Source: CAZGGW01 sp964525365 (GTDB lineage: Bacteria > Bacillota_I > Bacilli_A > RF39 > UBA660). From it: a DNA stretch of 9,512 nt. The translations under genes and the position numbers were made by a program. Below the pieces are notes generated by a model. It had not been told where the DNA came from. It did not search any database and worked only from the letters and a program-made list of their open reading frames with translations. This document shows positions 1-5,227 of the stretch, in pieces; position 1 is the first letter of the stretch; each line of letters starts with the position of its first letter. Location: NCBI GenBank assembly GCA_964525365.1, contig CAZGGW010000034.1, forward strand, positions 1-9,512, written 5' to 3'.

Positions 1-20
1 TGTGTTTAACTAGTGAGTTG

Positions 21-53
21 ATGGGCTGAGAATATAGATGAGTAAAGCCCCAT
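21..53 (+). other. Hairpin near the 3' end of an upstream transcript
   Basis: ATGGGCT at 21-27 can pair with AGCCCCAT at 46-53, leaving one bulged C. All three forward frames reach a stop within the first 30 bases, so no coding sequence continues into the window beyond there. This is probably the 3' untranslated end of an upstream gene, or the tail of a structured RNA that is not recognised here. The terminator at 63-87 follows directly. Confidence 0.3.
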
Positions 54-62
54 TTTAAAATC

Positions 63-87
63 AAACAGAACTTAGTTTCTGTTTTTT
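63..87 (+). terminator. Rho-independent terminator of the upstream transcript
   Basis: A perfect 8-bp stem AAACAGAA (63-70) / TTCTGTTT (77-84) with a six-base loop is followed by more T residues. This is the usual form of an intrinsic terminator. It closes whatever transcript enters from the left and separates it from the HTH gene. Confidence 0.75.
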
Positions 88-97
88 ATTATATATA

Positions 98-106
98 TGT
101 TATAAT
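98..106 (+). promoter_or_regulatory. Extended -10 element (upstream candidate promoter)
   Basis: TGTTATAAT at 98-106 is a perfect extended -10. The sequence where a -35 would lie (78-83, TCTGTT) is poor and overlaps the terminator stem. It may give a longer leader for the HTH gene. The promoter at 173-201 is the better candidate. Confidence 0.4.
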
Positions 107-125
107 TTTAATAGATAAATAGTAA

Positions 126-164
126 TTAACATGATTAAATAATAATGTTAAAACAATGTTAAAA
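126..164 (+). repeat. Direct and inverted repeats, candidate operator
   Basis: AATGTTAAAA occurs twice in direct orientation, at 144-153 and 155-164 (11-bp period). An inverted half-site TTAACAT at 126-132 mirrors ATGTTAA at 145-151. The cluster lies just upstream of the -35 at 173 and downstream of the other -10 at 101-106. That is a sensible place for a regulator of the adjacent HTH gene to bind. Binding is inferred; only the repeats are seen. Confidence 0.4.
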
Positions 165-172
165 TGCATTGC

Positions 173-201
173 TTGTAGCAACGAAGTATCCTTTATATAA
201 T
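173..201 (+). promoter_or_regulatory. Promoter of the HTH regulator gene
   Basis: TTGTAG (173-178) is separated by exactly 17 bases from a perfect TATAAT (196-201). Transcription would start near 208. This gives a leader of about 24 bases that contains the ribosome binding site AAAGGAG just before the ATG at 232. Confidence 0.6.
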
Positions 202-231
202 TGAGTTGTTAAAAGAAAGGAGTTGATTTAA

Positions 232-741
232 ATGCTAAAAGATAACATTAAATCAATTAGGAAGTCAAAAGGACTTTCTCAAGAAGAGCTTGCTATAAAA
301 TTAAATGTAGTAAGACAAACAATTTCTAAGTGGGAGCAAGGATTATCAGTTCCAGATGCTGAATTACTAATCAAAGTATCTGAGGAGTTAGATGTATCGG
401 TTAGTACTTTACTTGGCAAAAATATTGAAGATAAAAAGCAAGAAGATTTAAAAGTAATCGCTAAAAAATTAGAAATTATTAATTTGCAATTGTTGCAAAA
501 AAAAGAAAGTAAACGGAAAATAATCAACTGGTTAATGACTTTATTATTAGGATTAGTAGTTGTTATATTTATAATACTATATTTTATAAATGATTCATAT
601 CTTAACTGGGATTATATTAAGCCAGAAAATTCTGTTTTAAGTGTATTAATTCATTCATTTGAATGGGGATTTGTTAGAATCGCTCCATTTGTAATAATAT
701 GCTTAATAATTGGAATTGTTGTCACAAGAAAAAAAAATTAA
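232..741 (+). CDS. XRE-family HTH transcriptional regulator with two membrane segments
   Basis: This 169-aa protein has an N-terminal Cro/C1-type helix-turn-helix at about residues 5-62. The family hallmarks GLSQEELA, RQTISKWEQG and VPD are all visible. A charged linker (about 63-96) leads to two hydrophobic segments, about 97-119 and 143-165, and a short basic tail TRKKN. The architecture suggests a DNA-binding protein tethered to the cytoplasmic membrane, as found in many Firmicutes HTH proteins of unknown target. The ATG is preceded by AAAGGAG at good spacing. The gene stands alone: it has its own promoter and terminator and is convergent with the next gene. The repeats at 126-164 may be its own operator (inference). 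Neither the ligand nor the regulated genes can be told from the sequence. The fold is certain; the role is not. Confidence 0.9.
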   Translation: MLKDNIKSIRKSKGLSQEELAIKLNVVRQTISKWEQGLSVPDAELLIKVSEELDVSVSTLLGKNIEDKKQEDLKVIAKKLEIINLQLLQKKESKRKIINWLMTLLLGLVVVIFIILYFINDSYLNWDYIKPENSVLSVLIHSFEWGFVRIAPFVIICLIIGIVVTRKKN

Positions 742-762
742 TCATATAAATTACAATTTGTA

Positions 763-840
763 GGTTAGAGATTTGTAATGGCAAATTATTTATATACAAT
801 TATATTAATAATTTAGTTTTATCTCTAATCTTATTTTTTT
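763..840 (+). terminator. Terminator of the HTH gene
   Basis: GGTTAGAGAT (763-772) pairs with ATCTCTAATC (821-830) over 10 bp with one G-T wobble. The 3' arm is followed by TTATTTTTTT. The loop is long, about 48 bases, and a small competing hairpin (771-775 with 782-786) is possible, so efficiency is uncertain. Position and T-tract fit termination of the forward HTH transcript. Confidence 0.5.
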
Positions 841-875
841 GTAAACAAATCTAAATAAAACCCCACAATTAAAAC

Positions 876-931
876 AACTCACAATTTTATTGATATTGTC
901 TAATTTCAGTCGTAGCATTAGTTTGTGAGTT
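876..931 (-). terminator. Terminator of the reverse-strand gene
   Basis: AACTCACAA (876-884) and TTGTGAGTT (923-931) form a perfect 9-bp stem with a 38-base loop, just beyond the stop codon of the reverse-strand gene at 938. On the minus strand the 3' arm is followed by GTTTTAATT. On the plus strand it is followed by TTATTTTTATTTT, so the structure may stop transcription in both directions. A second partner sequence at 853-868 can replace the 876-884 arm. Confidence 0.5.
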
Positions 932-937
932 TTATTT

Positions 938-1720
938 TTATTTTCTACCAACTTCGTCAACCTCTGTTCTATTCAAATCTTGTATATATATTGGTGCATT
1001 ATATTTTGAACTCATATAATGTACTACATCTATTGGTTTTATATTTTCTTTTCCCAATACTTTTTTAAAGCATTCTTTAAAAGAGTGACCAATAAAAGCA
1101 TTAAAATCCATTAAACTATCATGAAATTCTTCTCTTAATTCTTCAAAGTTTTCTTCCATTTTAGGTAGATTTTCGCAGGCTTTATTTATTGCACGCAATT
1201 CTCTTAAATAATCTTGGTATTCTTCCATATCCATATTATATCCATATTCAGTTAAATATTCTCTAATAAGTTCACACGAATTCTTGGTATTTAAATAACT
1301 TTCTGAATTAGTCGCAATGTATGGTAAATCTTCAAAATTCATATCTATTGTTTCTTCTGGAATAATAATTCCTTGTATTTTATCTTGCAAAATTTTATCT
1401 TTGACATAAACTTCATCGGGTCTATGAATAATGATACTACTTGTATCTGATATAAAAGGTACGTCTTCTATAATAAATGAAATACCTTTTGTTATATATT
1501 TATGATAAGATCCATCTTTAACTTCGGGATTTACATATAATCCTCTTACCATCGAAATCATATTATTTGGAGTAAAACCAGAATAATTTTTGCTATACCT
1601 TATACCTTGTTTTTCAGCTTCTCTTAAAGAAACTAATCCGTAATTAAATATACTTTCTAATTTAAAAAAGTTAAATCCAATTCCGTGTAAAAGGGTATTA
1701 TCGCTAAATTTATATTCCAT
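938..1720 (-). CDS. Uncharacterised protein with ADP-ribosyltransferase-like N-terminus
   Basis: I do not recognise this 260-aa protein by name. Its first ~125 residues follow the layout of PARP/KptA/DarT-type ADP-ribosyltransferases. A strand ending LLHG (H12, G13) resembles the LWHG of PARPs, and is followed by a helix and a turn with GL (SIFNYGL, 23-29). A middle strand region has GLYVNPE (60-66) and GISF (79-82). Then comes PDEVYVKDKI (101-110), where E103 sits like the catalytic Glu in ARTs that end with E-x-x-V and a following I-x-G-I strand. Residues 140-260 are a separate, charged helical region (coiled-coil-like at about 165-205). No signal peptide or membrane segment is seen. AGGAGA six bases before the ATG supports the start. 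The gene is divergent from the RhuM-Fic gene and has no visible antitoxin neighbour. ART membership is inference from motifs, and an unrelated fold is possible. The reading frame itself is convincing. Confidence 0.75.
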   Translation of the reverse strand: MEYKFSDNTLLHGIGFNFFKLESIFNYGLVSLREAEKQGIRYSKNYSGFTPNNMISMVRGLYVNPEVKDGSYHKYITKGISFIIEDVPFISDTSSIIIHRPDEVYVKDKILQDKIQGIIIPEETIDMNFEDLPYIATNSESYLNTKNSCELIREYLTEYGYNMDMEEYQDYLRELRAINKACENLPKMEENFEELREEFHDSLMDFNAFIGHSFKECFKKVLGKENIKPIDVVHYMSSKYNAPIYIQDLNRTEVDEVGRK

Positions 1721-1736
1721 AATTTCTCCTAATTCT

Positions 1737-1764
1737 ATTATATCAGAACGCTTGTTTAATTATA
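1737..1764 (-). promoter_or_regulatory. Candidate promoter region of the reverse-strand gene
   Basis: On the minus strand there is an extended -10, TGATATAAT (1745 down to 1737), and a second TATAAT (1764 down to 1759). The first would give a leader of only about 10 bases starting at the ribosome binding site. The second gives a more normal leader of about 30 bases. Neither has a good -35, so the exact promoter is undecided. Confidence 0.35.
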
Positions 1765-1817
1765 TGAAAGTGTAAAGAAAAAAATAAAAATTTTACATAT
1801 AAAAATTTTCTTTCATA
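1763..1817. repeat. Nested inverted repeats in the divergent control region
   Basis: The outer arms are TATGAAAG (1763-1770) and CTTTCATA (1810-1817). The inner arms are TGTAAA (1771-1776) and TTTACA (1792-1797). The repeats lie between the candidate -10 elements of the two divergent genes, so a bound protein could affect both. They are A+T-rich, so chance is a real alternative. Confidence 0.35.
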
Positions 1818-1841
1818 AAATTACAAAAAGTCAATCTGATA

Positions 1842-1850
1842 TGTTATAAT
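1842..1850 (+). promoter_or_regulatory. Extended -10 promoter of the RhuM-Fic gene
   Basis: TGTTATAAT at 1842-1850 is a perfect extended -10. The matching -35 position (1822-1827, TACAAA) is weak, as is common for extended -10 promoters. Transcription would start near 1857, giving a leader of about 97 bases that carries the palindromes at 1862 and 1902. Confidence 0.5.
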
Positions 1851-1861
1851 GAAATCGGAGT

Positions 1862-1871
1862 AAGTTAACTT
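1862..1871. promoter_or_regulatory. 10-bp perfect palindrome at the transcription start
   Basis: AAGTTAACTT is its own reverse complement and begins 11 bases after the -10, so it overlaps the expected start of the RhuM-Fic transcript. That is a classic operator position, but no binding protein can be assigned. Confidence 0.35.
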
Positions 1872-1901
1872 TTATAAATTATAGAATTTATTATTTTTGT
1901 G

Positions 1902-1915
1902 TTGAGAGTTCTCAA
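1902..1915 (+). promoter_or_regulatory. Palindrome in the RhuM-Fic leader
   Basis: TTGAGA (1902-1907) and TCTCAA (1910-1915) flank two bases. It could be a protein-binding dyad, or in RNA a small hairpin with a four-base loop, 26 bases before the ribosome binding site GGAGG at 1941-1945. Confidence 0.3.
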
Positions 1916-2106
1916 TATAAATTTTTAGTATTCATAAAAAGGAGGAAAAGGTTATGAAAAATGAAATAATAATATTTAAAAATCAAGGTATTAAAATTGA
2001 AGTAAATATGAAAGATGAAACTGTGTGGTTAACACAAAAACAAATGGGATTACTATTTGGAAAAGACGAAAATACGGTTAATGAACATATAAACAATATC
2101 TTTGAT

Positions 2107-2109
2107 TAA
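2107..2109 (+). other. Premature TAA codon in the RhuM-Fic frame
   Basis: The codons around it read TTT GAT TAA GGA GAA TTA. Homology continues on both sides in the same frame with no gap, so this is a substitution and not an indel. The TAA also creates AAGGAG at 2108-2113, but no ATG, GTG or TTG lies at the right distance for efficient restart. Confidence 0.8.
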
Positions 2110-2124
2110 GGAGAATTAGATAGA

Positions 2125-2157
2125 AAAACTTCTACCGGAATTTCCGGTAAAAGTTTT
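2125..2157. repeat. 33-bp near-perfect palindrome inside the RhuM-Fic frame
   Basis: Two 16-base arms (2125-2140 and 2142-2157) surround one central T at 2141. They pair at 15 of 16 positions, and the only mismatch is 2132/2150. The core is ACCGGAA / TTCCGGT and the outer part AAAACTT / AAGTTTT. In RNA this forms a strong hairpin with a GC-rich core, unusual in this A+T-rich region, starting 15 bases after the premature stop. It has an A-tract before and TTTT at the end of the 3' arm, so it is weakly terminator-like. It also encodes protein matching the family (TSTGISGKS). Confidence 0.75.
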
Positions 2158-2232
2158 GGAGGCAGAAAACCGAAAATTTATAATTTAGATGTTATAATTA
2201 GTGTAGGTTATCGTGTTAAATCTAAAAATGGT

Positions 2233-2892
2233 GTGCTTTTCAGAAAGTGGGCTACAAGCGTTTTAAAAGATTATTTAATTAAAGGGTATGCCGTTAACAA
2301 CAAAAGATTAGAATCTTTAGAAAAAGCAGTCAAATTGATTGATATTGCATCTAGAATAGAAGGTGAATTAAAAGGTTCTGATGCCCTAGATGTTATAAAA
2401 GTAATAAATAATTATACCAATGCTTTAAATTTATTAGATGACTATGATCATAGAAGACTTAGTAAACCGAGAGGAACAAAAAACAATGAGAAAGTTACTT
2501 ATGAAGAATGTTTGAACATTATTCATAACCTAAAATTCAATAATGAGAGCAAAATTTTTGCACTTGAAAGAGATAGAGGACTAGAGTCAATAATTAATAC
2601 TATTTATCAAACTTTTGATGGTAAACATCTATATTCTACAATCGAAGAAAAAGCATCAAACTTTTTATATTTAATTACTAAAAATCATGTGTTTATTGAT
2701 GGAAACAAAAGAATCGCAGCCACTTTGTTCATTTATTTTTTAAATTATTATAATATTTTATATATTAATGAAAAGCAAATAATAGATAATAATACTTTAG
2801 TCGCGGTAACTCTTTTAATTGCAGAGTCCAATCCCAACGAAAAAGAAGTGCTGATAGATCTAGTTATGAACTTTTTAAAGCCAAATATGTAA
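2233..2892 (+). CDS. Open Fic/Doc-domain portion of the interrupted gene
   Basis: This 219-codon stretch is the uninterrupted downstream part of the RhuM-Fic gene from a GTG at 2233. It starts in the middle of the RhuM domain (LFRKWATSV) and has no ribosome binding site in front of the GTG, so independent translation is doubtful. It contains the whole Fic/Doc domain, with HVFIDGNKR at residues 152-160 encoded from 2686. It then carries a C-terminal helical stretch with ALVAVTLLIAESNP-like family residues up to the end at KPNM. A predictor working without knowledge of the upstream half would call this as a short Fic protein. I regard it as a fragment of the 1954-2892 gene and not as a separate gene. 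Confidence 0.4.
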   Translation: MLFRKWATSVLKDYLIKGYAVNNKRLESLEKAVKLIDIASRIEGELKGSDALDVIKVINNYTNALNLLDDYDHRRLSKPRGTKNNEKVTYEECLNIIHNLKFNNESKIFALERDRGLESIINTIYQTFDGKHLYSTIEEKASNFLYLITKNHVFIDGNKRIAATLFIYFLNYYNILYINEKQIIDNNTLVAVTLLIAESNPNEKEVLIDLVMNFLKPNM

Positions 2893-2893
2893 A

Positions 2894-2922
2894 TTTACTT
2901 TCTTATTTTTATTTGTTATACT
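2894..2922 (+). promoter_or_regulatory. Promoter of tex
   Basis: TTTACT (2894-2899), a 17-base spacer and TATACT (2917-2922) with TG at 2914-2915 form an extended -10 promoter. It starts two bases after the stop of the RhuM-Fic gene, so tex need not depend on read-through from upstream. The leader is about 14 bases and contains GGAGGA. Confidence 0.6.
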
Positions 2923-2942
2923 TGTAAAAGTTTGGAGGAAAT

Positions 2943-5078
2943 ATGTTAGATGAGAAATCGTTAATAAAAGTAAGTGAAGACTTAAATATTGACATTAAAA
3001 ATGTTAAAAATGTAATAGAAATGCTTAGTGGAGGGAGTACTATTCCTTTTATCGCACGTTATAGAAAAGAAGCAACTGGTTCTTTAGATGAAGAACAGTT
3101 AAGAAGCATTGAAAGTGTATATAATTACTCAGTTAATTTTAATAAAAGAAAAGAAAGCATTAAGAAATTAATTGATGAGAAAGGTATGCTTACTGAAGAA
3201 TTAAATAATGAAATTGATAAATGTGAAAAGTTGAGTGAACTTGAAGATATTTATTTACCATTTAAAGAAAAAAAGAAAACTAAAGGAACTGAAGCAATAA
3301 AGTTAGGCCTTGAAGGACTTGCTAAAAAGATAGTGGAATTTAATAATATACCTGAAGAAGAACTTGCACGCCCTTATTTATCTGATAAAGTAAAAACTAT
3401 CGATGATGCTTTTGTTAATGCTGGGTATATAATTGCCGATTGGATAAGCGATAATGCAAAATATAGAAAAAAAATTAGAGAGATGTTTGAACAGGATGGA
3501 GTCGCAAAATCAGTTAAAAAGAAAAATGCAGAAGATGAAAAGAAACTTTATGAAATATACTATGATTTTGAAGAAAGTGTACAAAAGATAAAAAGTTATA
3601 GGATTTTAGCAATAACGAGAGCTGATAAACAAGGAATAGTTAATTATTCGATTAAAGTTGATAATAACAAAGTAATCGATTATTTAATAAAAGAAGTGAT
3701 TGGTAATAATCAAACTATTCACGGAGATAGAATAATTAGTTATATTGAAGATGCATATAAAAGACTTATTATGCCCAGTATAGAAAGAGAAGTAAAATCC
3801 GAATTATTTGATATAGCTAGTGAAGAAGGAATAGAAGAGTTTAAACTTAATTTAGAGAGTTTGTTGCTTACTCCGCCAATTAAGTCAATGGTTGTGCTTG
3901 GATTTGATCCTGCGTTTAGAACTGGGTGTAAATTAGCAGTTATTAGCGCGTCTGGAAATGTTTTGAAAATTGATGTAATATATCCACACGAACCAAAAAA
4001 ATTGGTTGAAGAAGCCAAAGCAAAAGTTTTAAAATTAATAAGAGATTATAATGTTGGAGTAATAGCAATTGGTAATGGAACCGCTTCAAGAGAAAGTGAA
4101 AAGTTTATAAGTGACTTAATAAAAAACGAAAATCTTGATACAAAATATACAATAGTAAGTGAAGCTGGGGCTAGTGTATATTCAGCGAGTGATTTAGCAA
4201 GAAAGGAATTTCCGGATTTTTCTGTAGAACAAAGAAGTGCCGTGTCAATTGCACGAAGACTTCAAGATGCATTAAGTGAACTTGTTAAGATAGATCCCAA
4301 ATCAATTGGGGTAGGACTTTATCAACACGATTTAAAGCAAAAAGAGTTAGAAGAAAATTTATCTTTTGTAACGAGTAACATAGTAAATAAAGTGGGTGTT
4401 AATGTTAATACAGCAAGTGAAAGCTTACTTAAATATGTATCTGGACTTAATAAAAAAATAATTACTAAGATAATAGAATATAGAAATAAAAAAAATGAAA
4501 TTAAATCCAGAGAAGAATTAAAAAGTGTCAGCGGGATAAACGATAAAATATTTGAACAATGTGCTGGATTTCTTAGAATATTGGATGGGATCAATCCCCT
4601 TGATAAAACCAATATTCACCCTGAAGATTATGAAATTGTATTAAAAATATTAAATGACAATAATATAGATATTAATTTAGTAGGAACGGATGTTATGAAA
4701 GAAAAATTATCCTCTATAAAATGGAATGCTTATAATATAAGTGAAGAAAAATTTAATGATATAAAGCAAAATCTTTGTGAAGGAATAATAGACCCAAGAG
4801 AAAGTGCTCCTGAAGTAAAACTTAGAAGTGATATATTAACAATAGATGATTTGGAAAAAGGTATTTGTTTAGAAGGGACAGTTAGAAATCTTGTCCCGTT
4901 TGGAGCGTTTGTAGATATTGGACTTCATGATGATGCGTTACTTCACATTTCAAAAATAAGTAAAGATTTTCTTAAGCATCCAAGCGAAATTTTAAAAGTC
5001 GGAGATATAATAACCGTGTATGTAGACAACGTTGATAAAGAAAAAGAGAGAGTCAATTTAACCATGATAGAAAAGTAA
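2943..5078 (+). CDS. tex: Tex-family S1 RNA-binding transcription accessory protein
   Basis: This 711-aa cytoplasmic protein has the full Tex order. The N-terminal helical Tex-N region (about 1-190) contains PFIARYRKEATG (35-46) and the LEDIYLPFK stretch (100-108). A long middle helical part follows. The YqgF/RNase H-like domain is at about 316-440, with GFDPAFRTGCKLAV, IGNGTASRE and the SVYSAS motif. YQHDLKQKEL (460-469), typical of Tex, leads into tandem helix-hairpin-helix segments (about 485-548). A C-terminal S1 domain (about 638-708) has GTVRNLVPFGAFVDIG and LLHIS. Length is within the lower part of the family's usual range (about 700-780). Tex is the bacterial relative of Spt6; it binds nucleic acids and is linked to transcription. 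In Tex proteins the YqgF domain is generally thought to lack nuclease activity. The ATG has GGAGGA in front. It has its own promoter and terminator, and looks intact and housekeeping. Confidence 0.97.
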   Translation: MLDEKSLIKVSEDLNIDIKNVKNVIEMLSGGSTIPFIARYRKEATGSLDEEQLRSIESVYNYSVNFNKRKESIKKLIDEKGMLTEELNNEIDKCEKLSELEDIYLPFKEKKKTKGTEAIKLGLEGLAKKIVEFNNIPEEELARPYLSDKVKTIDDAFVNAGYIIADWISDNAKYRKKIREMFEQDGVAKSVKKKNAEDEKKLYEIYYDFEESVQKIKSYRILAITRADKQGIVNYSIKVDNNKVIDYLIKEVIGNNQTIHGDRIISYIEDAYKRLIMPSIEREVKSELFDIASEEGIEEFKLNLESLLLTPPIKSMVVLGFDPAFRTGCKLAVISASGNVLKIDVIYPHEPKKLVEEAKAKVLKLIRDYNVGVIAIGNGTASRESEKFISDLIKNENLDTKYTIVSEAGASVYSASDLARKEFPDFSVEQRSAVSIARRLQDALSELVKIDPKSIGVGLYQHDLKQKELEENLSFVTSNIVNKVGVNVNTASESLLKYVSGLNKKIITKIIEYRNKKNEIKSREELKSVSGINDKIFEQCAGFLRILDGINPLDKTNIHPEDYEIVLKILNDNNIDINLVGTDVMKEKLSSIKWNAYNISEEKFNDIKQNLCEGIIDPRESAPEVKLRSDILTIDDLEKGICLEGTVRNLVPFGAFVDIGLHDDALLHISKISKDFLKHPSEILKVGDIITVYVDNVDKEKERVNLTMIEK

Positions 5079-5109
5079 TTTTATTATAAAAAAAGTGATA
5101 TAAAAAATT

Positions 5110-5147
5110 GTTCATTTCATAATATTTGATATGGACCTTTTTGTTTT
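5110..5147 (+). terminator. Terminator of tex
   Basis: GTTCAT (5110-5115) pairs with ATGGAC (5131-5136) including one G-T pair. TCA (5117-5119) pairs with TGA (5127-5129) inside a single T/T mismatch, leaving a seven-base loop. TTTTTGTTTT follows at 5138-5147, and an A-run precedes. It lies 32 bases after the tex stop codon. Confidence 0.6.
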
Positions 5148-5175
5148 GAAATTTGTGTGAAAGTTTTTTGTGTAA

Positions 5176-5204
5176 TTGACTATGCAAGGTTAAAGTGATA
5201 TGAT
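5176..5204 (+). promoter_or_regulatory. Strong promoter of the RND transporter gene
   Basis: TTGACT (5176-5181), exactly 17 bases, then TATGAT (5199-5204) with an extended TG at 5196-5197. Each hexamer differs from the consensus at a single base. Transcription would start near 5211, giving a short leader before the ATG at 5228. It is the best vegetative-type promoter in the window. Confidence 0.8.
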
Positions 5205-5227
5205 ATTAATCATTGTTAGGGGGATAT

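Larger units (their letters stand above)
1954..2892 (+). pseudogene. RhuM-Fic/Doc fusion gene interrupted by one in-frame stop
   Basis: Reading from the ATG at 1954 (GGAGG at 1941-1945), one frame runs to TAA at 2890 and is broken only by TAA at 2107. Codons 1-51 match the RhuM start (TVWLTQKQMGLLFGKDENTV, then HINNIF). After the stop the family sequence resumes directly with GELDRKTSTG, then YNLDVIISVGYRVKS and FRKWA. The linker has YDHRRLSKP. The C-terminal Fic/Doc domain has ERDRGLESII, YQTFDG and the active-site loop HVFIDGNKR (codons 245-253). Fic proteins usually transfer AMP to targets, while Doc, with K in place of G as here, phosphorylates EF-Tu; the activity here is unknown. The stop replaces a residue that is normally Glu as I recall the family, so a single G-to-T change (GAA to TAA) explains it. 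It is either a recent pseudogene, a strain polymorphism or a sequence error. The gene is divergent from the ART-like gene. Confidence 0.8.

Noticed and set aside
23..53. GGGCTGAGA followed by a pairing AGCCCC, reminiscent of the thi-box (TPP riboswitch)
   Set aside because: The other conserved TPP elements (the ACCTGATCTGG-type half and closing helix) are absent, and a terminator follows with no thiamine gene downstream.
742..937. tRNA or small RNA gene in the convergent gap
   Set aside because: No T-loop sequence (GTTCRAnnC) or cloverleaf pairing was found; terminator stems explain the visible structure.
2107..2109. TAA as a reassigned sense codon
   Set aside because: TAA ends every other gene in the window, so genome-wide reassignment is not possible.
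2125..2157. The palindrome as the end of an insertion sequence or integration scar
   Set aside because: Protein homology continues through it with no extra residues apparent, and no target duplication or transposase is present.
2350..2367. A Fic inhibitory-type motif (S/T)xxxE(G/N) in ASRIEG of the RhuM-Fic linker
   Set aside because: The first position is Ala in place of Ser/Thr, and the stretch lies in the RhuM linker, far from the usual place next to the Fic core; likely coincidence.
5213..5227. TTG at 5213 as start of the RND gene
   Set aside because: It would add five residues (LGGY before the Met) encoded by the ribosome binding site itself. AGGGGG sits at normal distance only for the ATG at 5228.
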